DNA of 64,000 nt, taken from NCBI GenBank assembly GCA_036971715.1, contig JAVHJL010000003.1:1736001-1800000 (forward strand), given 5' to 3'. Below are positions 38,651 to 51,377 of the stretch, in pieces. The notes below the pieces were generated by a model. The model saw nothing but the letters and a program-made list of their open reading frames with translations, was not told the origin of the DNA and made no database searches. A program made the position numbers and the translations under genes. Source of the stretch: Arthrobotrys musiformis (Eukaryota > Ascomycota > Orbiliomycetes > Orbiliales > Orbiliaceae). Numbering within the stretch: the stretch's first letter is position 1; every line of letters starts with the position of its first letter.

Positions 38651-41600
38651 GATCAAGCAAGCAAACAGCATGGCCGTCGATTCTGCATATGCATCACAAG
38701 GGAAAGCTAAGGGAAGGCATAGTCTCGAGGGAAAGCATCAAAGCCAGTCACTTGCGCTCGTTGGTACCGGTACAAAGTCGCAGCGCTGATGCAGATATTT
38801 AGCCCTCTCGTTTGGCCCCACGCCTTACACAGAACTGCTAAAAAGCTCTCCCTGTCGACTCCTGCGAAAACCGGCCATCAAAAAGCAAAAGCCCTAGCAG
38901 CTCTATCGCTCAAATATAGGTCCTGCAGCTATACTACGGGGAACCCAAAAGCATAACGGAGATCTAAAGACACATACTTAAATATATTCTTGTGAGGGGA
39001 GACCGACTACCGCGCCTCAATCCACGTCTCTCCTCGTCTCTTCTTTCCTTTTGACCTTCTATTCTGACCCTCGAATCCTATAATCTCACCCGGTTTCGGT
39101 AGCTAGCCTCCGCTCTTCCCTATGCGAATGTACAGGAAAGGATGCTGCTCTCCCTTCTCTTTGACAGCGGCCTGGGACATGGGCGAACGATTACAACAGA
39201 CTGACACCCCCAAAAAAGCACCTCATCAGAATATCGGTCAAATCATCCCATAAAACTAACTCTCCAACCTCTCTGCCTGATCCCTGTAGATTCTCCGTCC
39301 ATGTCTATGTTTAGCAACCTGGAGAAGAGCACCTTACTCTGTAGCTTCTTCCATCCTGCTTCGATTGCTGTTCCCGAACAACCCTGGCCAAGCTAAACGA
39401 GCAGGCTCAATTGATGCTGTCACTCGACTCCACATCCAAACCCATTCGCAAAAAAAAAATGGTGTGGAGTCAGGGACACCGATGTACCTCTACTTGTGCA
39501 CATGATCTTCCGAACCCGAAAGCCCTCAGAAAGAGAGAAAAAAGTACCTGATTTCCCTCTTTCAGTATATTCGTACGAAATGTTACTTATGCATATATGC
39601 GTGCCTCTGATATCGATCAGGGACTGGGTCTTGATTCTTCTGCAGTTTATTCTCAGGAAACCCATAGTCATCCAGCTCTTCGGATGAAATCAAATGAGCG
39701 GAGCCCATGCATACGAGAGAACTTTTTTGCATACTAGCTGCTTGCTCTTCGTTTACTAAGCGGATGCACCACGCTCGCATTTTTTGTACGGATTAAGACT
39801 CGTCCGCCTCCGAAAATAGAACCACCTCGTGAACAACAGGAACGAACAGGCATTTCCGTGAAACAGAATGGAAAGGTCTTATTGGATGTCCCCGGTTCCT
39901 ATCGATGGAGCGAAACGGCCTTCTGCGAAGGGACATACATACAAAAAGGTCTCGTGGAGACACGCACAGTTTAACACTGGTTACCCAGTCCTGGGTTGCC
40001 CATTCCTCCCAAGCACAAAATTAAGCCCTGGGGACACTTTCGCCTTCCTGAGTACTTTTATCGGTGGACCTTGATCCCCAACCAGGCTACTGAGACTAGG
40101 AAAACAAAGAAATTCGACTTTTTTGGGGGGCCATCACCAATCCGTCTCGTAATTGGTCTAACATTTATAACGTTAAACTTACATCATACATATTTCGCTG
40201 ATAAACTAAAATGTATTTGTTTCTTCTTTCCCAACTTTCAGAATTGCCCTTAGTCGATGCTGACAAGCTATGATAATCCAGGTGCATATGGATGACTTTA
40301 GGCCTTGTCGCATTAGTCGGCTCGAATTGGCCTCCTTTGTGAGGCACGCCTATCACACAGAGGCCCGATTTCCAACAACTGGGGGGTTAAATTCAGAGAT
40401 TATGAGGGTACTTCATTGAAGGTAACGGCCGGATGACATTTGATGAGGCTATGTACGACTGGGGCTATGCTCCATTCCGTCCACTCACAAACCAGCGATC
40501 CAAAAAGCCCACAGTCACGACACACGGCTCCGGTCTATTATTAAGCTTCACGGGAGAACACATTCTCTAACGATTCGATCCTCAAAAGTCACGCTTCAAG
40601 ATCTTCGAAAACCTTAGCCTTGGAGCCTTTTTTGTATCGACATGGTCCAGGGACTTTTCTCAATAACTCTCCAGGGCTATGGCTGGTCATACGAAGAAAC
40701 AGGTACCCACCTGCCCTATTGGTCGCGGGGTCCGACGCGCCGCACAGGGCGCTCAACCATTTTCCTGAGGTGGATTCAATGACATCTTGCAACCCATTTC
40801 TCGCCGGAAAGGTTTCCAGCCTTCCAGAAGCTAAAAAGGCTTCGTCTGATGGAGTGTCACCGATGCGATGCAGCACACGCCACTAAGGAAACCAGAAACT
40901 GAATAACTTACTAAACAGCATTCAATACCCCCAGGCAAGTATTCTGTTTGAGACACTGTGAATTGGTAAACTAAGAGCGAGTTCCTCTCCATACACCCGG
41001 TTCTCCCTTTGCTTTGTACGATAAGCGGACCGTGATCTCGTGAGTCCGGTTATGGTCATCAAAAGAGAAAGGAAAGAAAGTAACGGAAAAAAACAATCTG
41101 GATCTTTTGTTGCCGCTATTTTTAACCCCACCATGTAAAAGCAGCTTTAGTGACTTTACACATTTCTGAACACAAATAATTAATTCCTCCGATGTCTTGT
41201 ATGTATGTAGAATACATATTATGTACAGATACATGCATGCTGTATGTTCAAAAAAGAAACGAACTTCGAAAAACAAACCGGTCCTCAAAAAGAGGGGGGA
41301 AAAAGAAATTTTTATTAATCCAAAGTTTAACTGGAGAAGGAAAAAATGATATGTGAACCAGAAGACCATTACTATGATCGTCGATTTCGATCATGATCAG
41401 GGTACAGTCTGCAAAAGAGTGGAAAGCTAGAAACAAGACTCGGGTAACCCGGCTGCGACATGCATCTACACGAGGGTTTTAAGTCTTTTAAAATTTCCTG
41501 CCCTAAATGACAATCCCATATAGAAAGACGGATCTTCCTGAGGCTCTGCTGCTTCTCGTTTACGGGAGAATACAACCTCTTGTCGATGCTTCCGTCGACG

Positions 41601-44600
41601 GGGTCTACCAAAGTTTTTTTTCCTTCCCCATACTATATCGAATACGACCTCACACATGTATGCTAAGTAGGTTAAGATATGGACAAACATCCCATTCCCG
41701 AACAACCGCTGTCCACCAGATGCTAGCAAACGCGACATGAGGTCATAATGTCTTAAGCGTAAACTTTCCTTTAACAGCGTTGCTGCAGTTTGGGCGAACC
41801 CCAAAAAAAACCATTACACATAAGTGGATGTTCCGAGTGGAGTCTGACTAGTATCCGTCCCTGAACGTGGCGATTGGAGAGCTGCGAAAGGCCACTCCGA
41901 ACAGGACCTTCCAAGCCCAAATGCTACCATGCGGGGGTAAGAAGCATAAAGCGTTTGGCTCTTTTTGTGCAAAGCCTCTTTTTTCCCGCACGATCAAAAA
42001 CAGAAAGAAGACAACTCGCCATTCACGCCATAACTCAGATCACTTTAGATGATTAAAAGCAGTTATCACTTCGCAATGATAGGGGAATGTGGATCCATTG
42101 TACACCACCACCAAAGGAACGATGCTATTTTTAACCCATGTGGATGTTAGCTGGTGGTCACGAAAATTAAACCACCCCCAAGAAATCAACTCATGAGCTC
42201 GAGTCAAATGCATTCGCATTTTTAAGCAAACTTCTCGTCAGTGCGGGCGGGCAACGGGCAGACGGGCAGACAGACAACAGACAGCGGCAAGTCGACAAGA
42301 TCAAAGCTTACTCCTCGTCTCTTTTTTCCTTCAAATTCTCGAGTCTTTTTTCTTTTCTTTCTGCCAAAAAGCTCAAAAGAACCTTTTGGGAAGTAGACGT
42401 GGGTACATGTAACATATACAACACGATGTTATTCGGGACCAGGGATCATTTTGGGTTGTTGAGACGAAACAGGCCCTTGAACGAGTAGGTTGTGGATATA
42501 TGTCCCCGGTCCTCTTGTTGAAGCTTTTACCTTTTTACTCCACAAGATTGTTTGAATGCACACAGGATTCCTGGTTCAAAGGACGATTAGGCGATGCTTA
42601 TTTCATCAAAAAAAAGGAAGTCACGCTTGTGCAATTGTTAGTAATGAGTCTAGATAACTGGCGCATGGGCATAAGGTCCGACGGCTGGCCAACTGATTGT
42701 CCCTCCGGGCGTCTGGGACTAACTACTTGCTCACTTATCGAACAACCAAACGGCGGGTATATTCAGAGGGTAGTTTCATGGTTCCTTGGTGAGTAAGGTA
42801 CGGCCAGAGGTGTGTGTACCAGTACAGGTACAAAGTTACATTGAACCGAAAGTTGTGAACACTCTGCATCTGCTTCAAGCACGTTTACGCATGCCTGCAT
42901 TCCCCATAGACCCGGAACCAAGCCGGTACCTTTTCCGGAGGTATAAGTTACTAGGCCAGGTTATAGCACTAGTTGAAAGACTTTTTTCAACCTCCTCTTT
43001 ATGCAAGTCAGTATCTCGTCTCGATATACGTAGACGCTTTCCCCTCGCCTCCTCTCGATACTTTCTGCCTCTTGGCTGTCAAGAAAATCATGAGCGTTAT
43101 TTGACACCTCGGCCCTTTCGAAGCCTTCGTTACGGAGTAGGAAAAACGACCGCCACTTCCTTTCGAGCACGAGTAACGTGAGCGATCATGAGCGAGAGGG
43201 GAAAGAAAATTTTTCTAAGTAGATATAAATAGAACCTTCATCCCGCGTGTATGCACCGACAACATTCCTGGCATCGTTATCACGGGAGTATTCCGATGAT
43301 TGGGTATCGTGTCTTCGTGAACAATCAGTTGCCTTCCTCGAAGGAAGGGGTCGTATAACTTTTACCCCCCATGATCAGGGTTCAACATTATTCATGCCAC
43401 AGTGGCTACGTGGACCCGTATAGCTTAAAACCTCTACAGGATATCAGTGCATAACCCTAAGTGAAAAAAAAACAAAGTGGTTATTCCTTTAGTTTATTCT
43501 TTTGGCACAAAGGGGCCCAACATCGATCATCATAACAACAAAATTAAGGTCTTGGATAGATTTGTTTCATGAGGTTGTATCGATCCTTTCTTCAACCCCC
43601 CAAAAGACGGATCGATCCGCCAACTTGCTTAGGAATTTCCCCGCGGGCCCGTTGTCAGACATTTGCACCTTTGACGGACTCCGCGGTTGGCGAAGCTAAG
43701 CTCACCGGGCGCAAATTTTTGGCTGGCCCAAATTTAAAAGTGGAGCTTTTTTTTTTTGGTGTCTTTTATCTCTTTTTCAGCTCTTCAGCTTTAACACCTT
43801 TTTGCGCGATTAACTAAGTATTCTGTCTGTACTAGCTTGACAAGCTCTATGGTTTTTTTTTATATATAGCACTATGGAGACCTTACTTGTACGATTGTGG
43901 GATTTTAAGCTTGACAAGTGGAGCTTTAATAAAAACTAATTGATACTAATATTGGGATATTACATAGTAGTTGTTATTTTGCCAGGTTGTTGTTTAAGGC
44001 CATGATTACTGTTTAAGAGGCTTAAGCCGATTTTATCAGTATTAAGACAGAACCCTGAAAGGTTTGTGAGACCAATGAGGTTATGGGGTCTTAAACTAAC
44101 AATAAGAAACCTGTCTGGGATTGTCCCCAAAAGTTTATGATGTTTATATCAACGGATCCATCTAGAAACCAAATACGTCAAACCCGAAACAAAACACACA
44201 GACGTCGGACTAAACTCTAGGCTCTTGCCATCACGCTTCGACTCTAACGGTATAGATTACTAATCCCTGTCACCCCAAGAGCTCACAATTGTTTTTTTTT
44301 TTCCGTAGCGGCAATTAATTGAATTGCAAAGGCAAAAAACACCCAGTGACTTTGAGAAACAAGGAAGAAGGGGGTGGAAAAAAAGTCAAAGGGTTTCATT
44401 CAACTCAGAAAAAGAGCCGGAAAGTCGCGAAAGCTAGGGGGGAGGTTGGTAGAACCCCGTACCAGACCCATTCGAATGGAATAGATTGTCTGCCTAGAAT
44501 TTGAGCCGGGACGGCCGTGCGGGATGTCTTACAGTCTGCAATCGTTGCGTTGTTCTTCCCCGATGGTAGCGACTGCCGTAACGCAACTGTCGAGGTTTTT

Positions 44601-46485
44601 CTTGGGTGGGATCTCACTAGCAAAAAGATATTGCATGACAGTCGCGCAAAGTCCACCCGATTTCCGGCTTCATAGCCCCTTGCTTCCTACGGCCTCCTCC
44701 AGACGCACACCCGTACCCATGCAAGAGCTTCCAAGAAACAAAACCCAAGGGAGGGTGGACGCGCATGCAAAAAACAGGTCACAAGCGGCAAGGCATCGCT
44801 TTGACATCAGGATAACACAAAGTGGATTTCACAAACACAATTTCTAGCCGTAACGGTAACAAAGTATATTCAACTCTACGTAGATTGTGTTCTCGCCTCA
44901 GAAAAATGATAGTAATTCGAGTTCCAGCCCTTTCCGCACGATCTTTTCCCCTATCCAATCGGAAAAAATAGCAAAGAACAGCCAAGGCTTACGCGGCTTA
45001 CATACTGTGTATCTCACCCCTTACAAAAGATCCAACGAGTTCCTGACCACGGTTCACCCCTGGTTGATGTTGTATCGGTACCTACATACATCAAAGTCAC
45101 TACCCGAGAGTCAATCAAGAAGAAAAACTCCTGAATACGGGCCTTCGACGGGGGAATTTGGGAATGGGGCCCGTTGGGCTGAAGGGGCAGGCCGGCGGAC
45201 TAGCCAGATGCATCTTCGGATGATTCTGAATGCTTCCAGCTTGTCAGCTCAGCCGTTTGATTGGATCATGGAAGATGCTAGTTCACGAGATCTATTATCG
45301 GACCTTGTGGTAAATTTGCAACTCATGAGGCGTATTCATGTGTTTTCCTTTTCGGATCCGCGGACTGTCTATATCAAGGAGAATTGATATCTCAGCCCTC
45401 GCCGAGGAACGAACCTGCTTATTCTGGAGAGGTTCGAGAAGCCCTATCGCATGAAGTAGCACATCGGGGTTATATTGGCCGCATTATTAATAATTTAAGC
45501 TTTACATACTCGAAATGGTAGGGGTTAAATATGTTACTTTGAATTGTTAACGTTTGATTCGCGACCTGGTATATACCATCTGCCTTTATGATGATATAAG
45601 CCACGATCAATATAGTATCAACGTTCCATGCCCAGACACAAATCAACATACCCCTAGATATCGCGACGTGGATACTTTCACGTAAATGCATTAGCTGGAC
45701 GGACTTTTTTCTCAATGGAATATATGGATTTTCGTTCGAACTAGGCTTATTTCTTCTTTACGATTAGTTATGTAGCTATAGTAGCCTCGGACGACGAGAC
45801 CATTCCTCGGGCCTGCCGCCCCAATGCAACATCGCAATATTGATATAAAAAGACACGGCTCACAACAATCAAACTATTGGATGGAGCCGGCCAGATCTTC
45901 TCCTTCATTGACAGTAATAAACATCATGCCATGCATGGCGCACGGGAAAAACTATCTATAGGCTATACTAGTCATAATGAGGGTATAGCCTGGAGACACT
46001 TGTCAACGAACCGGCCATCAAGCCTTTTATTCTGCAACGAGGATCAACGAGTGTATAACCAAAAGGTAAAGTGATTAATAGGTCATGTGAAGAAGAGGAC
46101 AACGTAACCCCGGTGCCCGCTATACAGTTCATGCATGTCAGCTATTGGAACAAGTAACGTTAATGATTGTACATAGTCTGTTGAACAAAAAAAGACGCTA
46201 AAAATAGGCAAGTTTAAGGGATAGAATGCTTGAAGCTCTTGACTAGAATCAAATGACTTTGTCCTTTTGTACGAGTCACCGAAAAGGTGCGTGGGTAGTG
46301 TGTAGACTATCCCTGCGTGTAAAGTTTCCAGGGCTTTCCCCTAGGTGCAACGGAAAAGCGGTAGAATAGAGCACATTGACGTTACAACGCCGTTAGATTA
46401 GTATTGAAAGAGTAAAAGAAGCATCTTCGCTAAAAAAAAATGAGGAGAAAAAACTTCCAAGTTGTACAATGCACCATTCAAGGTC

Positions 46486-48305
46486 TTAATCCTTTTGATC
46501 CTTTTGTTCAAACTTCTCAACGGACTCGGTCTCGTCAGAAAACTTCAGGTCTTCCTCAGCAGATACATGTTCTTGAATCCGAAGGAAGATGATGGGAGAT
46601 GCAACCAGCAAGCTGCCGAGGAGGAGGCCCCATGTGCTACCAAACATCCGGATGTATGGAACCTTCAAAGAGTCGAGGCGGAAGGTAATGGCTGATCCGG
46701 CACTCTGGATGCCCTTATAGAAACCAGCATAGATGGCAAGTTTTCTAGAGTTGTTGGAGAGAGCACCCATAACCCAATAGACGTAAGTTTGCCAAATTGC
46801 ATCATAAAGACCGTAACACATATACAGGAATAGGGGGCCACCGTATCCGTTATCGTGCCAGTCGATCTTGGGGATAATCTCGGCGGTCTCGCGATTGTAT
46901 TGCCTCTGGAATGCGTATCCACCACCCCATATCGCGAGAGTGAGGGCGAAAACGAAAACGAGTCCAGCTCTAGCACGGGTTACACGGCTCATAAGCTTCG
47001 TGTCAAGTGCGAACCCCATGAACGCGGCACCAATGATTTGGGAAAGCCAGTAAAGCAAGGAGTTGAGAGAGCGGGTTCGAGTGGTGAACCTGGCAAGATT
47101 GTAGGCGTTGAATTGATAGCTGTAGAAGTAGTTCGAGGAGAAGAACATTGGGAACAGAGCGAGGATCCATGGCTCGGAGATGAGCACTTCCCAAAGGCCC
47201 AGAAGCTCAGATTTCCAGGAAGGATGCTGAACACTGATAACTCGAGAACCATCCTTTCTGATGATCTTGTTGGAGTCGAGAAGGAACAGAGCGAGAATCG
47301 CGCCGCCACCCATAAGAACCAAGAACCCGATGTAAGTGCCATCGCCCACGTTTCCGTGCTTATTCTTGATGTTATCGACGAGAGGAACCTAAGAGCTGAC
47401 GTTAGTATCTCGCCGACTGTTGACTGACTAGTTCCTACTCACCAGACTGCCAATAACTGCACCAAGATTGAAAATCATCCAGAAAATACTAATATATCGA
47501 CCCTTTGATTTCTCTAAGGGATATGACATCTGCAATTGAAGGTCAGCAAGGGGTACTGGGCGTTGTATCCCGGGAAGTTACACTCGTAACTTACCATAAT
47601 AGTGCCCTGCGCGCACCAGAGGAGACCGGCGCAAACACCGAGCAATGCCTAGAAGCCTGTTAGCTCAACCTCCATCGATTATCGTTTTATTGGACGTTAC
47701 GTACGCCGGCGAAAATGACGAATCCACGATTGCCTGTGTGGTTGTAACAGAGAAAAGAAGCCGAGTACAAGGCATAACCGAAGCCGCCGAAGGAAAGCGT
47801 CGCTTTGATACCGATTTTGTTGCAAATAGACCCCGAGAAGAATGCGACTGTCGCGAAAGTGGAATATAATGCGACTGTAGAATCGTCGGCGACGGTTGGG
47901 TCAAGCTGACCACCGCCCCCAAGCCCGGACAAGGCATTGTACATACCCGGGCAGAGGAACTAAAGGTGTGTATGTGACGTCACGTGTCAGCATTCTGGTC
48001 ATGGAATTTTGTTTGCTAAAAAAGACGTTCTCGAGCGGAATGAAGAAACGAGATTATAATAGGATTGTTCTAAGTCATTTCGGAAATTTTTGACTCGAGA
48101 GACTTACGCAAACAAAGGCTACAATGAGCAGCTGGGAAATCGGTGATGCGTAATAGGGGAACGTGATCGGCCCTATCTTTCGCTCACGATAGAGCCAACC
48201 ACTTGGAGGCTCATTATATTCTGGGGCGCCCTTTTCCGAATCATGTTCGACAGTGCTACCGACTGGGAGACCAGCCTTCTCCGAAACGTGAGCTTCGCTG
48301 CTCAT
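46486..48305 (-). CDS. ngt1: UNC93/NGT1-type MFS transporter, probable N-acetylglucosamine transporter
   Basis: Five exons on the minus strand, 48305-48108, 47959-47705, 47648-47595, 47529-47443 and 47388-46486, all in phase 0, give 498 residues. The N-terminal 50 residues are hydrophilic. About 11-12 membrane segments follow, beginning with ISQLLIVAFVCVFLCPGMYN, then GALLGVCAGLLWCAQGTIM, the MFS loop sequence SYPLEKSKGRYISIFWMIFN and LGAVIGSLVPLV, and later FSSNYFYSYQFNAYNLARF and YGLYDAIWQTYVYWVMGAL. The C-terminal tail is acidic. This pattern is that of the fungal UNC93-like/DUF895 group, which includes Candida Ngt1, the GlcNAc-proton symporter of the plasma membrane. GlcNAc specificity is inferred from family and neighbours. 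The gene is divergent from the deaminase gene. Confidence 0.9.
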
Positions 48306-50266
48306 TGTGATAGCTACCTAGGTAGTTGTTGATTGGTGCGCTGGTGCAAGGATGTCGATAAAGAAGATCAATGCCGAGGCAAGGAGAAGCTCTGCGACTC
48401 TTCTTTTGGAAAAGCGGAAAGTGTCTACAGAGAGAAGAAAAGGAAGTAGGGAAGGAAGGATGAAGCCGTTTTATGTAGAGCTCGAGGAGGAGGCAAGCGG
48501 GGAAGGTAATTATGAAGCGGAACCCTGGCGATGTCTGAGCAAGGGCGCAAGTAATTCCGTAGTATACTCACTGTTGGATATGCAGGATGCGGTCTCTTTG
48601 TGACACCAAGCCAAGGGAAGAATAGGTAAACCAGAAATTGATTGAAACGGCACAAGACCGGATGCCGTGCATGGTTAGTTGCTTGGTTAGTGTAAGTAGT
48701 TCCGTTGTTATCTCGGATTGGTCTCAGCGGGAGTGATCATGGTTGGCTGACTCAAAGGGACAGTGAAGATTGGTTTGCAAATATGTTTGGTGGTACACCG
48801 GTCAATCGTGCATATCAGCATTACAAACTGTCGGCGGATCAAGTTCCACGCAGAGACTTAGTTTCCTTAGCTCTTAGTACCTTAGAAACAAAGCTTTCGT
48901 CGGTGAGATTCTCGTCCATGGTGCGGACTGTCGCAACCCTCCGAAAAAGTAACTTCGCATGCATGCATGTGCAGGGGCCCTGGAATTGGCTTCCAGGCCC
49001 CAGTATTCACAAGTAATTGGATCTTCAACATGCAACACTCGGGTATCTCCAAGAAAACTTCATGAGAACTTCATGATATCGTGGACTTCGGTCGACAGGA
49101 AAAGACACCAGTCCATGGTCTTGTGTGACTTATTTCTTGTTGCTATGTGTAATATAAACTGCTTCTTTGTCGCGTGTGCAGTTTTCTTTGTTTCATCTGG
49201 CGTGCAATGCAACTATTCCAACTTTCCGAATGCTCAAGAGCCCCACTAACTCGGTATGGTAGCTTGTGGAGACGGATGGCCATGCTCTCCCCTCGTTATC
49301 TCCCGATCCCAGGCGAGTGGTTACCCCAATATTCTGTTCTCCACAGATAAAGCGAGAGACACCATCGATGTTACTTTTAAGATAAGCATCTGGAGATGCC
49401 TTCCATCGTGCTTGCGACAGTCGATGCTGTGGGGACCAAGAAAGCCTCAAGAAGGTGAAGCTGTCAAATGCCTGTCCCGGCGGGACTCGCTTATGTTCAA
49501 ACTCTTTGCAAAATGGTGGAAATCCATGCTCGTTTTAGTAAATGTATGCACGGAATGGGACTGTAGGCAGAAACCTTGGCGGGTTTGTCTGCATGTGACG
49601 AAATTGATGACAGGGCTCGACGACCGTATTTGGGTAACGGTTACATTGGGCTGCCGTTGAGTGGGTCAGCCGAAGCAACCTTGTTTTTCTTTCGCTGTTC
49701 GGTACTTGTTCTTTGCAGAGAACTTGGCACTGTTGAGATATGCTGATAGAAGAACAGCTGCGTATCTGATGATAATGAGGTTCCCCAGCCTGGCATCCAG
49801 TCCTGAACGTGGTGACATGACAGGTCCAATATAATGAAAGTCGAGGCTGGTTGGCTACGTTAGTGGCAAGGTAACACAGATATGTTGCTGTTTGATCTGT
49901 GCATTGCATTGTGGAGCCTGGCAGCAGAACGCTTTGTCGTCAATTGGCCCAACTCCGCATCTTGGCCGGCCAAAGGCGATGTTGGATCACAGCCGAACTG
50001 TCCTGGGCGATCGGATGGAACGATCTCGCTTCCTCTAAGTCGACCAGGAATTGTCTTCGTCTGCAGGAATATCATATAAGCGGTTTACCCCGGCTTTCCG
50101 ACCGTGCCGTTCAGTCAAATCGGTTCGGTACTTCTGGCTTGATATCGCTCACAAGCGGGTCCAGTCAAGAGCGTGGATAGGCCTCCGAATCCCGATATCA
50201 AGGAGTCTCCCGGTCTATCTTCTATCCTACGCGTAAAAAATAGCAACTGCTTTGATATCTACCAAA
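48306..50266. other. Shared divergent promoter region of transporter and deaminase genes
   Basis: This 1.96 kb interval separates the two head-to-head start codons, so regulatory sites for both should lie here. GTCACAAAG (minus strand, 48596-48604) resembles the NDT80-family middle sporulation element core CRCAAA. ATATAAG at 50074-50080 lies 187 nt before the deaminase start and could serve as its TATA element. Short frames here look non-coding. Confidence 0.5.
48596..48604 (-). promoter_or_regulatory. Possible NDT80-type (MSE-like) site
   Basis: On the minus strand this reads GTCACAAAG, matching gNCRCAAA of the yeast NDT80 element except for the last base. It lies about 290 nt upstream of the transporter start. 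One such match in 2 kb can arise by chance. Confidence 0.25.
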
Positions 50267-51377
50267 ATGTAAGTTCTCTAGCTCCATTTCTTGATGATGG
50301 TTCGGCCAGTACTCACACTCTTGTAGGCGCCTTATCATTCGGGAGTCTAAGAAGCAAACCTCCCAGTGGGTTGCTGAATATATTGTTCGTATGTTACATG
50401 GACATACGGCCCAATCCCTTTCTATATTGTTGGAGGTGTATTGGGACTAATGCCCTGAACCGTAGGCCGAATTAATGAATTCCGTCCAACAAAGGACCGC
50501 CCGTTTGTTCTCGGCTTACCTACGGGCTCAAGCCCGGAGCAAATCTATGCGAACCTCGTGGATTTGTATAGAGATGGCAAAGTTAGTTTCAAAAATGTTA
50601 TAACTTTCAATATGGTACGAATCATGGCCCAATCTACTTCCAAGGACCCAATTCATTTTGGATCGGTAGTCTAATTTTGAATCACATCGAATCGATCAAC
50701 TATTAGGACGAGTATGTTGGGATACCAACATCACACCCTCAATCATATCATTCATTCATGTTCAAACATCTCTTTCAGCACGTGGATATACCTCCCAACC
50801 AAATCCACTTGCCGTCTTTGGAGAACTATCGCGAGTATGATAATATGATTGCTAAATACGGCGGGATTGAATTATTCCTCTGCGGCGTCGGTTCGGATGG
50901 CCATATCGCGTTCAATGAGCCGGGATCATCGTTGGCGTCGAAGACAAGGGTCAAAACGTTGACGAACGATACAATCGTGGCAAATGCGAGGTTTTTTGAT
51001 GGGAATATCGATGCTGTCCCGAAGAGCGCAGTAACTGTCGGCGTTAAAACTGTTATGGATGCCAGGGAGGTGATATTGATTGCGGACGGTAGAGGGAAAA
51101 CTGAAGCTGTTAGACAGGCTGTGGAGGGCAGCATAAGCCATGCATGGACCGTTACTGCCCTGCAGATGCACCCTAAGTTCATTATGGCTATAGATGAGGC
51201 AGCAACGGAAGAATTACGGGTGAAAACGGTCAAGGTATGTCCTGTTCCCGAATAATTATAAAAAGCTGCAGCTGAATGGGCGACTTTAGAGCACTAATAC
51301 GAAGTCGATGCATATAGTACTTCAAGGATATTGAAGGGACGTCGAAATCTGCTGGAGTAGGAAAACCAAAGCTATGA
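50267..51377 (+). CDS. dam1: Glucosamine-6-phosphate deaminase (NagB/NAG1 family), start codon split by an intron
   Basis: Five exons, 50267-50268 (the bases AT only), 50327-50388, 50466-50614, 50707-51234 and 51318-51377, give 266 residues, the same length as E. coli NagB. The enzyme converts GlcN-6-P to fructose-6-P plus ammonia in the cytosol. Residues align to E. coli: MRLIIRESKK start, DRPFVLGLPTGSSP loop at 32-45, TFNMDEYVG with catalytic Asp72 at 68-76, and GVGSDGHIAFNEPGSS with Asp135, His137 and Glu142 (E. coli Asp141, His143, Glu148, offset by a six-residue deletion). The last exon encodes YFKDIEGTSKSAGVGKPKL. The start is unusual: genomic AT is followed by GTAAGT, and splicing to the TTGTAG acceptor supplies the G of ATG. 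All active-site residues are present, so the gene looks functional. It is divergent from the NGT1-like gene. Confidence 0.95.

Larger units (their letters stand above)
37211..46485. other. 9.3 kb gene desert inside the GlcNAc cluster
   Basis: This is the largest gap in the window, between the upstream side of the NDT80-like gene and the 3' end of the transporter gene. It contains a T28 run (38190-38217), a (CTAA)n repeat (38501-38520), a (CAG)5 repeat (38636-38650) and many short chance frames. None combines an ATG, splice signals and a protein family. No transposon ends, terminal repeats or reverse transcriptase and transposase motifs were seen. The leftmost 1-2 kb is the probable promoter of the NDT80-like gene. 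Confidence 0.5.

Noticed and set aside
40589..40886. Overlapping frames on both strands of about 90 codons
   Set aside because: Both look equally protein-like, so neither is favoured; no homologue is recognised and no splice partner seen.
44887..45387. Plus-strand frame of 166 codons
   Set aside because: It has no ATG start at its beginning, no splice partner and no recognisable motif; it lies in non-coding AT-rich sequence.
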